From contig NZ_RHOA01000007.1 in the NCBI RefSeq assembly GCF_003946545.1, forward strand, positions 38,784 to 102,783: a stretch of 64,000 bases of DNA. Reading direction: 5' to 3'. This stretch comes from Levilactobacillus tangyuanensis. GTDB taxonomy: Bacteria; Bacillota; Bacilli; Lactobacillales; Lactobacillaceae. Of the stretch, positions 38,608-46,989 are shown one piece after another; positions within the stretch are counted from its first letter, which is position 1, and the number at the start of each line of letters is the position of its first letter. Under the pieces are notes generated by a model, which worked only from the letters and a program-made list of their open reading frames with translations, was not told the origin of the DNA and ran no database searches. The translations under genes were made by a program, and so were the position numbers.

Positions 38608-39369
38608 CTATTGCGTATAGTGATTGATGATGGCAACCAGCGTTTTGGCGGCATTGGGTAAGCCCACGCGGTCGGTATAGTAGGCGGCGAAGCGGTCGTC
38701 ATCCCGGTAGAGTTGGGCGAGACCACGATGGGCCGCCAGTGAGCAGTTGTTCCACGTGAAACATAACCAGTCACGGTGGGCCTGGTAAGCGGCCTTAGCC
38801 GCTGGGCTGTCCAGATTACCGGTGGTTGCGACCTGTTTCAACTGCGTAAAGAGTCGTTGCTCGGTCGCTTGCATGGCTTGGTAATCTGATTCAGTTAGGC
38901 TGGCGTAGCGTTGTTGGCTGGCTGAAAAGGTGGTCGCGCCGTAACGTTGGCGGGACTCATCGCCATACTCACGGTCGTTAGTCGTGATCTGGTCGCGTTT
39001 AAAGGCGGCAAATTTTTCGGAATCGGTCATTTGGGGTCCTCCTCGTTGGGCCGCCAGGGTGCGGTCCAGGGTATTCAGCAAGGTGGTGAGGTGGTCGCGC
39101 TTGGCAGCGAGTTGTGCACGTTGGTCGGCCAGCGCCTGCCGTTGGTCCGCGGGAGATTGGGCCAATAAGGCCTGAATGGCTTGTAGGCTAAAGCCAAAGG
39201 CCTGAAAGTAGCGGATGAGCTGAAGCCGATTCACGGCGTCAGAAGTATATTCACGGTAGCCATTAGCCGGGTTGCGGTCGGCGACTAACAGGCCAATTTG
39301 ATCATAGTAGCGTAAGGTTCGCGAGCTGATGCCGGCCAGGTCCGCGAGTTGCTGAATGCTATAGGCCAT
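38608..39369 (-). CDS. MerR-family regulator with TipAS-like ligand domain
   Basis: 253 residues. N-terminal MerR helix-turn-helix (YSIQQLADLAGISSRTLRYY, about 3-22, and GYREYTSDAVNRL), a dimerisation coiled coil (about 75-110), then a C-terminal domain resembling TipAS (about 125-250, YGDESRQRYGATTF), which in TipA/Mta/SkgA proteins binds antibiotics. Targets are usually the regulator itself and a transporter. The start is ATG 39369 after TTGGAGGTGG; the longer open frame has no RBS. A perfect parS lies inside the reading frame. Confidence 0.85.
   Translation of the reverse strand: MAYSIQQLADLAGISSRTLRYYDQIGLLVADRNPANGYREYTSDAVNRLQLIRYFQAFGFSLQAIQALLAQSPADQRQALADQRAQLAAKRDHLTTLLNTLDRTLAAQRGGPQMTDSEKFAAFKRDQITTNDREYGDESRQRYGATTFSASQQRYASLTESDYQAMQATEQRLFTQLKQVATTGNLDSPAAKAAYQAHRDWLCFTWNNCSLAAHRGLAQLYRDDDRFAAYYTDRVGLPNAAKTLVAIINHYTQ
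38748..38763. other. parS centromere site, perfect consensus
   Basis: TGTTCCACGTGAAACA matches the parS consensus TGTTNCACGTGAAACA exactly. It lies inside the MerR/TipAS coding sequence, about 22 kb right of dnaA. Confidence 0.92.
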
Positions 39370-39624
39370 CGTGGCCACCTCCAATCTTGCTGTTAAACCT
39401 ACTATAAGGGTTGTCGTGGCGTCAAGGTCAAGGCCTGAAGACTGCGAACAATAAAGTTGCCGCAAGCCCGTCATTCCGGCCTGCGGCTCGGTAAAAGTTT
39501 GTGATTGGCAGTGAATGTGATAAAATAAACCTATCATTTGTAACATTTTAATCGGCGGATAATCAGTCCGATTATTAAATCGGTTAGAACGAACTTTTCC
39601 AGATGAATCAGATGAGGAGCAAGC

Positions 39625-41640
39625 ATGAATAAATTATTTTCGCGAGCTAATGTGCCCGAGTTTTTACAGAACCGGCGCTTGAGGGGCATCGCCATTATGA
39701 CGGCGGTTCTAGCGATCTTAGGGATTGTGCTTTCGTTCCTGCTTAATTGGATTTTCGGGATTGTGATTCTGGTCTTGATTGGGGTTGCGACGTTAGTAAC
39801 CTTCAATACCATGGCGGAAATCGGTTCCGATACGACACAGTATATTTCTGACTTGTCGTTTCGAATTCAGCAGGGGGAGCAAGAAGCCCTAATTCGGATG
39901 CCACCGGGTGTTATGATTCTGGGGGACAGCGACCAAATCGAGTGGGTAAACCCTTACCTACAGGACTTCTTTGGTGATACGGATATCTTGAACCGTGAAC
40001 TAGAGGAAGTCGATCCCGAGTTGGCTAAGCTGGTGGCTGATGTGGAACCGAAGACGATGACCACGGTGAAATGGCGGGATTACCGCTTTACACTGTATAT
40101 TCAACCGGACTTCCACACCCTTTACCTATATGACATCACGCACTATGAGTTGATTCAGGAACAATACGATGATGAAAAGATTGCGATTGGCCAAGTCTTC
40201 TTGGATAACTATGATGAAGTCACGCAATCAATGACCGACCAAGACATTTCGAATTTGCGTAACTATGTGACCAATGAATTGTCGGCCTGGGTCCAACAGT
40301 TTGATATGTACCTTAAACAATTGGATGATGACCATTACTTTATCTTGGCCTACGCCAAGTCGCTGACGGCCATCGAAACGGATAAATTCAAGATTTTGGA
40401 TACCATCCGGGAGAGTACGTCTAAGCAAAACTTCCCCTTAACCTTGAGTATGGGGATTGCCTATGGCGATGCCAACTTGAACAAGTTGGCTGATCAGGCG
40501 CAAAGTAACTTGGACTTGGCCCTCGGTCGGGGGGGTGACCAAGTGGTCGTTAAGGCCGCCGATCAAGAGGCCCGCTACTATGGTGGGAAGACCAACCCAA
40601 TGGAGAAACGGACTCGAGTGCGGGCGCGGATGATTTCCCAAGCCCTGCAAGAGTTAATGAACGAGTCCGATCAGGTCTTTGTTCAGGGGCATTCGCAACC
40701 GGACATGGACTCCTTGGGGGCTTGTTTAGGGATTCGGCGGATTGCCAAGATGAACAACAAGACCTGTTGGATTGTCCTCGACAAGGAAACCGTCCATTCG
40801 GATGTTCAACGGCTGTTGGATAATCTGAAAGACTATCCGGACATCGAGGCCGCGATCATTTCGCCTAAGGAAGCCTTGGAGAAGGCCAATGATCAGAGTA
40901 TGTTGCTGATGGTTGACCATTCGAAACCTTCGATCTCCATTTCGGCCGACCTGTATCACCGCCTAGAGAACCGGGTCATGATCATCGACCATCACCGGCG
41001 GGGCGAAGAGTTCCCTGAGAACCCCTTGTTGGTTTACATCGAGCCTTACGCCAGTTCAACTTGTGAGTTGATTACCGAAATGTTTGAGTATCAATCACAA
41101 GAGGCTGAACCCATAAATAAGTTGGAAGCAACGGCGATGCTGACCGGGATCTTCGTCGATACCAAACACTTCTCGTTGCGAACCGGGACGCGGACGTTTG
41201 ATGCGGCCAGTTACTTACGGTCTGCTGGGGCCGATGCCATTGAACTACAACAGTATATGAAAGAAAATGTTGATAATTACCTCCAACGTAATCATTTGAT
41301 CGAAATGGTTGAGTTCGTTAATGAAGACATGGCCCTGATCACAGGGGAAGAGGATCAGACCTATGATCCCGTCACGGCGGCTCAGGCGGCCGATGACTTG
41401 TTAAACATGTCGGGTGTCGATGCGTCCTTCGTTGTGACGCGGCGGGCCGATGGTCGAGTGGGCATTTCCGCGCGGTCGCTCGGGGTCATTAACGTTCAGT
41501 TGACCATGGAAGCCATGGGAGGCGGGGGACACCTGTCCAATGCCGCTACCCAGATTCCCGATAAGACGGTTGCCGAGGTTAAGCAACAGCTGATTGACAT
41601 TTTGAATCATACGCCGCAGCCGGAAGAGGCCACGACGTAG
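39625..41640 (+). CDS. gdpP: Cyclic-di-AMP phosphodiesterase GdpP
   Basis: 671 residues. Two N-terminal membrane helices (about 20-58), a PAS-like domain, a degenerate GGDEF domain (LGRGGDQVVVK), and the DHH/DHHA1 phosphodiesterase with HSQPDMDSLG, LMVDHSKPS, IIDHHRRGEEF and GGGGHLSNAA. It cleaves c-di-AMP to pApA and so affects osmotic balance and beta-lactam tolerance. Heads gdpP-rplI-dnaB, a conserved Firmicutes order. RBS GATGAGGAG. Confidence 0.96.
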   Translation: MNKLFSRANVPEFLQNRRLRGIAIMTAVLAILGIVLSFLLNWIFGIVILVLIGVATLVTFNTMAEIGSDTTQYISDLSFRIQQGEQEALIRMPPGVMILGDSDQIEWVNPYLQDFFGDTDILNRELEEVDPELAKLVADVEPKTMTTVKWRDYRFTLYIQPDFHTLYLYDITHYELIQEQYDDEKIAIGQVFLDNYDEVTQSMTDQDISNLRNYVTNELSAWVQQFDMYLKQLDDDHYFILAYAKSLTAIETDKFKILDTIRESTSKQNFPLTLSMGIAYGDANLNKLADQAQSNLDLALGRGGDQVVVKAADQEARYYGGKTNPMEKRTRVRARMISQALQELMNESDQVFVQGHSQPDMDSLGACLGIRRIAKMNNKTCWIVLDKETVHSDVQRLLDNLKDYPDIEAAIISPKEALEKANDQSMLLMVDHSKPSISISADLYHRLENRVMIIDHHRRGEEFPENPLLVYIEPYASSTCELITEMFEYQSQEAEPINKLEATAMLTGIFVDTKHFSLRTGTRTFDAASYLRSAGADAIELQQYMKENVDNYLQRNHLIEMVEFVNEDMALITGEEDQTYDPVTAAQAADDLLNMSGVDASFVVTRRADGRVGISARSLGVINVQLTMEAMGGGGHLSNAATQIPDKTVAEVKQQLIDILNHTPQPEEATT

Positions 41641-41708
41641 TTAATTGCTTCTCGTTAATTTGAGGGGTAACATAAATAATAGATGCAATAAGATGAGGAG
41701 TGACCAAC

Positions 41709-42167
41709 GTGAAAGTTATTTTTACGAAAGACGTCCGTGGTAAGGGTAAGCGCGGCGAAATCAAGAATGTTCCTGATGGCTACGCGCAAAACTTTTTAAT
41801 CAAGCGGGGCCTGGCCAAGGAAGCCAACGCGGCTGCTATGAGCCAATTGTCAGCTGAAAAGAAGGCTGAAGACCGGCGCGAAGCTGAAGATTTGGCTGAG
41901 GCTAAGGCCTTACAAGCTCGATTGGAAGACGACAAGACGGTCGTTGAATTGGTCGCTAAGGCGGGGGAAGATGGCCGATTATTCGGGTCAATCCCAAGTA
42001 AGCAAATTGTTCAAGCCTTGGCTAAGCAATTTGATTTGAAGATTGATAAGCGCAAGGTAGAACTGCCAGAACCAATCCGTTCACTTGGTTTTACCAATGT
42101 GCCGGTCAAGCTTCACACCGACGTGACCGCCAAGATTCGGGTTCACGTTGCCGAAAAGCAACACTAG
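41709..42167 (+). CDS. rplI: 50S ribosomal protein L9
   Basis: 152 residues. Start GTG 41709 gives the canonical [29 protein letters not shown] sits eight bases upstream, and the GTG at 41700 is inside that RBS. The N-terminal RNA-binding domain, long connecting helix (about 45-75) and C-terminal domain ([20 protein letters not shown]) are all present. Confidence 0.97.
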   Translation: MKVIFTKDVRGKGKRGEIKNVPDGYAQNFLIKRGLAKEANAAAMSQLSAEKKAEDRREAEDLAEAKALQARLEDDKTVVELVAKAGEDGRLFGSIPSKQIVQALAKQFDLKIDKRKVELPEPIRSLGFTNVPVKLHTDVTAKIRVHVAEKQH

Positions 42168-42183
42168 TATTTGATAGATGAGG

Positions 42184-42216
42184 GTCGTCGATTCCCGGCG
42201 GCCTTTTTTATTTTAC
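42184..42216 (+). terminator. Terminator of rplI
   Basis: GGTCGTCG / CGGCGGCC stem with G-U pairs and T6, between rplI and dnaB. Confidence 0.8.
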
Positions 42217-42288
42217 GAGAACCCGCGTTACATGGTAAGATGAGGTCTAACAAAAACGCACGGTCTAGTGAAGGGGTAAATAGTCAGC

Positions 42289-43680
42289 ATGGATAACAAT
42301 GTATTAACAGACCACACACCACCACAGAACCTCGATGCCGAAAAGGCGGTCCTCGGGGCGATCTTTTTGAGTACCGATGCTTTGGTGGATGCGTTGGAAT
42401 ATCTGGAACCGGCGGACTTTTATCGGCGGGAACACCAGATTATTTACCAGGCCATGATTGACCTCAACGACCGGGATGAAGCCATTGATGTGGTGACGAT
42501 CACCGATCGCTTAACGGCGAAGAACGAACTGGACGACGTTGGTGGCGTGACCTATATTGCCGAGTTGGCGGGTGCCGTGCCAACGGCGGCCAACGCGACC
42601 TACTATGCTAAAATTGTCCAAGAAAAGGCGATCCTACGGCGGTTGATTCAAACCGCAACGAACATCGCGACGCAGGGTTATCAACAGGATGAGGACGTTT
42701 CAGACCTGTTAGACAATGCCGAACGAGACATCATGAGTGTGGCCGAGACCCGGAATCAATCGGGATTTAAACCCATTCGGGATGTCCTGAATACGTCCTT
42801 TGAAGAGATCAATAAGCTGTCCGAGCAGGGGGACGTCATCACTGGTCTCTCGACCGGGTATGCGGAACTAGATAAGATGACGACCGGGCTTCATGACGAT
42901 GAACTCATGATTCTGGCCGCCCGTCCCGCCGTCGGGAAGACGGCCTTTGCCCTAAACATTGCGCAGAATGTCGGGACCAAGACCGACAAGACGGTGGCCA
43001 TCTTCAGTTTGGAAATGAGTGCGGAGTCGTTGGTTAACCGGATGCTGTGTGCGGAAGGGTCCATCGACGCCAATCATTTGCGGACCGGACAGTTGTCCGA
43101 AGACGAGTGGCAAAACTTGATTGTGGCCATGGGTAGCCTGGCCAAGGCCAGTATCTACATCGACGACACGGCCGGTAACAAGATTACCGAGATTCGGGCC
43201 AAGTGTCGGCGGCTAGCCAAGGAACGCGGCAATTTGGGCCTGATCGTGATTGATTACCTGCAACTGATCGAAGGGACCAATCATGAAAGTCGGCAACAAG
43301 AAGTTTCCGATATTTCGCGGCAATTGAAGAAGCTCGCGAAGGAACTGCACGTGCCGGTCATCGCGCTGTCACAACTCTCTCGTGGCGTCGAGCAACGGCA
43401 AGATAAGCGGCCGGTGTTGTCCGATATCCGTGAATCCGGGTCAATCGAACAAGATGCCGACATCGTTTCCTTCCTATACCGGGATGACTACTACGAACGG
43501 GATGGCGAAGGTGACGACGGTGGTGGCGACAGCGATCCCCGTGATAATGATGATCAGGACGTCGGGGAAGTTGAAGTCATTATTGAAAAGAACCGGTCGG
43601 GTCCGCGGGGAACAGTGAAGTTGTTATTTGTTAAATCCTATAACAAGTTCTCTTCCGTGGCCTACGTGCCAGACAAATAA
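42289..43680 (+). CDS. dnaB: Replicative DNA helicase DnaB (DnaC)
   Basis: 463 residues. N-terminal domain about 10-110 (PPQNLDAEKAVLGAIF), RecA-like C-terminal domain with Walker A ARPAVGKTAF and Walker B LIVIDYLQLI, and the RDKRPVLSDIRESGSIEQDAD-type loop. It unwinds DNA ahead of the fork. The region between RDDYYERDG and VGEVEVIIEKNR is an acidic Asp/Gly-rich insert of roughly 20 residues, longer than in many homologues. RBS AAGGGG. Confidence 0.97.
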   Translation: MDNNVLTDHTPPQNLDAEKAVLGAIFLSTDALVDALEYLEPADFYRREHQIIYQAMIDLNDRDEAIDVVTITDRLTAKNELDDVGGVTYIAELAGAVPTAANATYYAKIVQEKAILRRLIQTATNIATQGYQQDEDVSDLLDNAERDIMSVAETRNQSGFKPIRDVLNTSFEEINKLSEQGDVITGLSTGYAELDKMTTGLHDDELMILAARPAVGKTAFALNIAQNVGTKTDKTVAIFSLEMSAESLVNRMLCAEGSIDANHLRTGQLSEDEWQNLIVAMGSLAKASIYIDDTAGNKITEIRAKCRRLAKERGNLGLIVIDYLQLIEGTNHESRQQEVSDISRQLKKLAKELHVPVIALSQLSRGVEQRQDKRPVLSDIRESGSIEQDADIVSFLYRDDYYERDGEGDDGGGDSDPRDNDDQDVGEVEVIIEKNRSGPRGTVKLLFVKSYNKFSSVAYVPDK

Positions 43681-43691
43681 TGAAAATGGAA

Positions 43692-43730
43692 TCGACTTAT
43701 TGGCGAAATTAGCCCATAAGTCGTTTTTTA
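43692..43730 (+). terminator. Terminator of dnaB
   Basis: CGACTTAT / ATAAGTCG with inner GGC/GCC pairing, followed by T6. Confidence 0.9.
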
Positions 43731-44280
43731 TTTGGATAATGTGGGGCCGCAACCGATGAGTTTTGCTTGAAATGATGGGATTAATAGTACGTATTCGTAA
43801 AATTCATATGGTGGTGTCAAAAAGTTCACACTTTCGTCATATTTTCCGATTACTATATGAATTATAGAAGTTCACCGATAAAGGTAGCTTCTACCAAAGA
43901 TTAACAATCTTTTTTCATGTACTCCTCCTCCCCTGGAATAATGAAAAAATAGTTAACGTCATTCTTATAAATGACGTTACCCCTACTCCGATGACCATCG
44001 CTTTCCCCGAGCGGTGGTTTTTTTGTGCAGAGCGTTTCAAAGAGCGTTTAGCGGGTGAGCATTAACGTCATTAAGAAAAAATCCTGGGCTTGGATTATTT
44101 CTTAATGGGGTTAAGCGGAACCGGCTGCTCTTGGAAACGCGTTTCGGCGGCCCCAAATGACGGGGATGGTAAAGTGAAAACCGAGAGTCGTCCTTAACCG
44201 GTTTGGCTAGTTAAACCATCGAAGCTAAGCGTGGTCAAATTCCCAGAATCAGCACCACAAAATAAATCACAGATCGAAAA
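43731..44280. other. Highly structured intergenic region, candidate small RNA(s)
   Basis: About 550 bases without a gene but with several strong dyads: AATTCATAT (43801-43809) / ATATGAATT (43855-43863); AAAGATT-AAC-AATCTTTTTT (43896-43915), terminator-like; a C/U-rich ACTCCTCCTCCCC (43921-43933); TTAACGTCATT-CTTATA-AATGACGTTA (43952-43979); a terminator at 43995-44026; and CATTAAGAAA...TTTCTTAATG (44061-44107). TAACGTCATT recurs at 44062. AGAGCGTTT is directly repeated at 44030 and 44041. Complementarity of the C/U-rich stretch to ribosome-binding sites would suit an antisense regulatory RNA. Confidence 0.45.
43995..44026 (+). terminator. Intrinsic terminator with no upstream gene
   Basis: ACCATCGCT / AGCGGTGGT stem followed by T7 on the plus strand, 300 bases past the dnaB terminator. 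It implies a separate short transcript. Confidence 0.75.
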
Positions 44281-44326
44281 ACCACCGTCAGACCGGCATT
44301 CCAGTCTGGTGGTGGTTTTGTTTTTG
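44281..44326. terminator. Terminator of the FMN reductase gene
   Basis: ACCACCGTCAGACCGG / CCAGTCTGGTGGTGG stem. Minus strand ends in GGTTTTTCG, plus strand in GGTTTTGTTTTT; it probably works both ways. Confidence 0.8.
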
Positions 44327-44328
44327 AA

Positions 44329-44344
44329 TGTTTCACATGAAACA
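44329..44344. other. Near-consensus parS site
   Basis: TGTTTCACATGAAACA, one central mismatch to parS, sits immediately after the stop codon of the FMN reductase gene. Confidence 0.6.
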
Positions 44345-44878
44345 TTATTCTAATTGACGACCAATCTCGTTGCGGATACGGGCGAAAGTAGCCGGTAGCT
44401 GCGACAGGTTAGCCACGTCATCGGCGGCGTCCGCTGTGACGGTGACCGTACCACGGAAGTCCATTTGGAGCCATTCACAAGAGTCACGAACGGACTGGGT
44501 GATGCCGGTAGCCTTCGTTTCGGGCTGATCGGCGCCAACGACTAATAGGTAGATGCGCTTGTTGGCAAAGGGAAAGTTGGCCGTATAGCTATCGAACCAG
44601 CGATCCATGAAAACCTTCAGCTGACCGGTCATGCCATACCAGTAAACGGGAGTGCCTAAGACTAAGGTATCATTGGCCCGCACCAGCGCCATGAGTGACT
44701 CGAAGTCGTCGCTTCGATCAACCTGAGGTCGGTTAGTTTCGCGTTGATCTTGTTCGAAGTTTAGCCGGTAGTCGGTGAGATGAATGGTGGTGTGGTCGAG
44801 ATCGCGTAAGAGGCGAGTGCCAAGGGTGGCGGTGTTGCCATGCTTTCGGGGACTGCCATTGATGAATAGGGTCGTCAT
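44345..44878 (-). CDS. NAD(P)H-dependent FMN reductase / flavodoxin-like oxidoreductase
   Basis: 177 residues, flavodoxin fold. The FMN phosphate loop is INGSPRKHGNTATL (about 6-19) and LVLGTPVYWYGMTGQLKVFMDRW is the signature of this NADPH-dependent reductase group. It likely reduces flavins, quinones or nitro compounds in the cytoplasm. Start ATG 44878 after AAGGAGGA; 11 upstream in-frame codons lack an RBS. The stop abuts a parS-like palindrome. Confidence 0.87.
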   Translation of the reverse strand: MTTLFINGSPRKHGNTATLGTRLLRDLDHTTIHLTDYRLNFEQDQRETNRPQVDRSDDFESLMALVRANDTLVLGTPVYWYGMTGQLKVFMDRWFDSYTANFPFANKRIYLLVVGADQPETKATGITQSVRDSCEWLQMDFRGTVTVTADAADDVANLSQLPATFARIRNEIGRQLE

Positions 44879-45012
44879 TGTCGTCTTCCTCCTTGGGCCC
44901 AGTTTAGGCAAAATGTTGGTTTAAAGCAATTGAAGCGATTCCTGAAGAGGGCTGGTGAAACGGGGGAGGTCCGTGCTAGAATGAGGAATAAACACCATTA
45001 GGAGGAGGGTCT

Positions 45013-46188
45013 ATGAAAGAGATTAAGCTGCGCTGGTTGCTGCTTGGCGCGCTATTCAGTAGTATTGGTATGAGTTTTATTTGGCCGCTGACCACGATCT
45101 ACATGCATGATCGGCTGGGCGCGTCATTGACCAGGGTTGGGGTGATCCTCCTGATGTACTCCTTGGCAAACGTGGTTGGCAGTATGTTGGGTGGCCGGTT
45201 GTTTGACCGGACGAATCCCTACTATCTGACGTTAGGCGGGGTCACCATCTCCCTGGTTACATTGGCTGGTCTGATGATTAATCATGGCTGGCCACAATTT
45301 CCAATTGCCCTGGTTCTCCTGGGGTTTGCCTCGGGGTGGACCTTGACGATGGTCAATTCATTAGGGACGACGATTCATAGTCGTGATGGTCGATACATAT
45401 TTAACATGCTTTATTTTGCCCAGAACCTCGGGGTGGTCTTAGGGACTGCCATGGTGGGTTTTGTCTATAGCATCAGCGTGACCTTGCTGTTCGGCTTAGC
45501 CTTTAGCCTGTTCGTCATCTTCTTCGTCATTGTCATCGCCTACTATCGGGCACCGGCCGTGATGCAGCGTCAGCCCGCGGAGAAGACCAAGGAACACGTT
45601 CACATTGCGGCGCCCAATCTGCGAATTATGTTTATATTCTTCGCATCATTGGTGGTCATCTGGATTATGTATGAACAATGGGTTTCTAACCTGGCCGTCT
45701 ACATGACCGGGATGGGGATTCCCATGAAGGAATACAGCCTACTATGGACGTTAAATGCCGGGCTAATTGTGGTCTTTCAGGCTTGTCTCAACTGGTTGGC
45801 CCACTACTTTAAGAATGAATACGTCTTGGTTTATGCCGGTTTTTTCTTCGTGGCCATGTCGTTTGTCACGTTGATTTTTGCCAAGGATTACCTGCACTTT
45901 GTCCTGGCCATGACCATCCTAACCTTGGGTGAAGCAACGGCATTTCCAGCGATTCCGTCGATCGTGAACACGCTGACGCCGGAGGTTGTGAAGGGGAAGT
46001 ATCAAGGGTTGGCCAATGCCTGGGGGGCGTTCGGTCGGGCGTTTGGCCCACTTATTGGGGGGATCATCATCGATCATTCTTCCTATACACTGCTTTTCAT
46101 CGTCGCGGCGGTGGCCATCCTCTTCATGCTAGCGATGACGGTGATTACCGTGATGGGCAACAAGCCCCATATCGAGAAGTATGAATAG
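45013..46188 (+). CDS. MFS transporter (DHA1-like)
   Basis: 391 residues, 12 predicted helices with a central cytoplasmic loop (about 180-200, Arg/Gln/Lys-rich). Loop 2-3 motif GGRLFDRTNPY is a variant of the MFS GxLaDrxGrr pattern, and QGLANAWGAFGRAFGPLIGG near TM11 is typical of drug/H+ antiporters. Substrate unknown. ATG preceded by TTAGGAGGAGGG. No regulator sits beside it. Confidence 0.85.
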   Translation: MKEIKLRWLLLGALFSSIGMSFIWPLTTIYMHDRLGASLTRVGVILLMYSLANVVGSMLGGRLFDRTNPYYLTLGGVTISLVTLAGLMINHGWPQFPIALVLLGFASGWTLTMVNSLGTTIHSRDGRYIFNMLYFAQNLGVVLGTAMVGFVYSISVTLLFGLAFSLFVIFFVIVIAYYRAPAVMQRQPAEKTKEHVHIAAPNLRIMFIFFASLVVIWIMYEQWVSNLAVYMTGMGIPMKEYSLLWTLNAGLIVVFQACLNWLAHYFKNEYVLVYAGFFFVAMSFVTLIFAKDYLHFVLAMTILTLGEATAFPAIPSIVNTLTPEVVKGKYQGLANAWGAFGRAFGPLIGGIIIDHSSYTLLFIVAAVAILFMLAMTVITVMGNKPHIEKYE

Positions 46189-46258
46189 GCAATCATAAAT
46201 TTTGGTGTATAATGACACACAGGAGTTATCAAGTTTTTAGGGAAATCAGGGGAAGCAC

Positions 46259-46540
46259 ATGAAAAAAACAACTAGGGGAATCGGCGGTCTGCTGATTGGC
46301 CTGGTGGCGGGGGGACTCTTCTTTATCCAACCCATTCACCAGCGGCCAACGGTGACCGACTCGGTGGTCCAGCCGACGTCCGGTCAGACGGCCGTGCAGC
46401 TGTCCGATGGGACGCACAAGGGCCACGTACAAATGAAGACGCAGAAGACGACTAGCCAGGCGGGGAAGACTGTCAGTCGCCAGACGACCACTGTTTCAAA
46501 CACGCAGCATCCAAAACAGTGGCATGGCGTGAATAAATAA
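46259..46540 (+). CDS. Small exported Thr/Gln-rich protein, unknown
   Basis: 93 residues. One N-terminal hydrophobic segment (about 8-24, IGGLLIGLVAGGLFFIQ) follows a basic start; the remainder is polar, Thr/Ser/Gln/Lys-rich and probably disordered (KTQKTTSQAGKTVSRQTTTV). No family recognised. RBS AGGGGAAG; a TATAAT lies at 46208-46213. Confidence 0.65.
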   Translation: MKKTTRGIGGLLIGLVAGGLFFIQPIHQRPTVTDSVVQPTSGQTAVQLSDGTHKGHVQMKTQKTTSQAGKTVSRQTTTVSNTQHPKQWHGVNK

Positions 46541-46587
46541 AAAAGTTTTGAGCAATTTTACACGGCTATTTATCAGAATATTCATAG

Positions 46588-46625
46588 CGGCTAACCTACG
46601 GCGACGCGGGTTAGCCGTTTTTTTA
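46588..46625 (+). terminator. Terminator of the small exported protein gene
   Basis: CGGCTAACC / GGTTAGCCG perfect stem followed by T7. Confidence 0.9.
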
Positions 46626-46689
46626 ATCTAAATTCAGCATTATATACATAAAAACGAATGTTTATAATACGGTTGACATCTAAAATGAA

Positions 46690-46962
46690 TGATGATAAGT
46701 TTATAATCAATAATTACGACAAAGCACAGAAGAGCCATTTTCAATTGTTAGGCCAGCGAGTTCGGGACGATGGAAGCCGAATCTAACGGAGAGTGGGGCG
46801 CATCTGAGCGTCGTGACGGTGAAACGAGTAGCCGCCACTGGTCCGTGACCATTACCTCACGTGAGTCAGCCATGGCCGACTCCTAAGTAAAAAACAAGGT
46901 GGTACCGCGAGTCACTCGCCCTTGTCGATCAGAGATGATTGACGAGGACGGGTGACTTTTTA
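46690..46962 (+). promoter_or_regulatory. T-box leader of the third oppA gene
   Basis: T-box motif AAGGTGGTACCGCGA at 46896-46910, followed by the terminator GAGTCACTCGCCC / GGACGGGTGAC with T5. Stem I is less canonical than in the other two: CCATTTTC pairs with GAGAGTGG and CAGA with TCTG. The specifier loop spans GGCGCA (46797-46802); GCA or GCG (Ala) would agree with the UGGU bulge (A73 tRNA), but GGC (Gly) cannot be ruled out by eye. TTGACA at 46673-46678 is the likely -35. Confidence 0.88.
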
Positions 46963-46989
46963 ATTGAGAAGAATAAAGGGGATTATAAA

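Noticed and set aside
43801..44107. CRISPR-like repeats in the structured region
   Set aside because: The repeats are short (about 10 bases), irregularly spaced and mostly inverted; no cas genes are present.
44345..44538. 62-codon frame on the minus strand inside the FMN reductase gene
   Set aside because: Out-of-frame shadow of the real reductase coding sequence.
46672..46707. TTGACA with TATAAT at 46702 as the promoter of T-box 3
   Set aside because: The spacing is 23 bases, too long; a weaker -10 nearer the -35 is more likely, so I do not assign the promoter.
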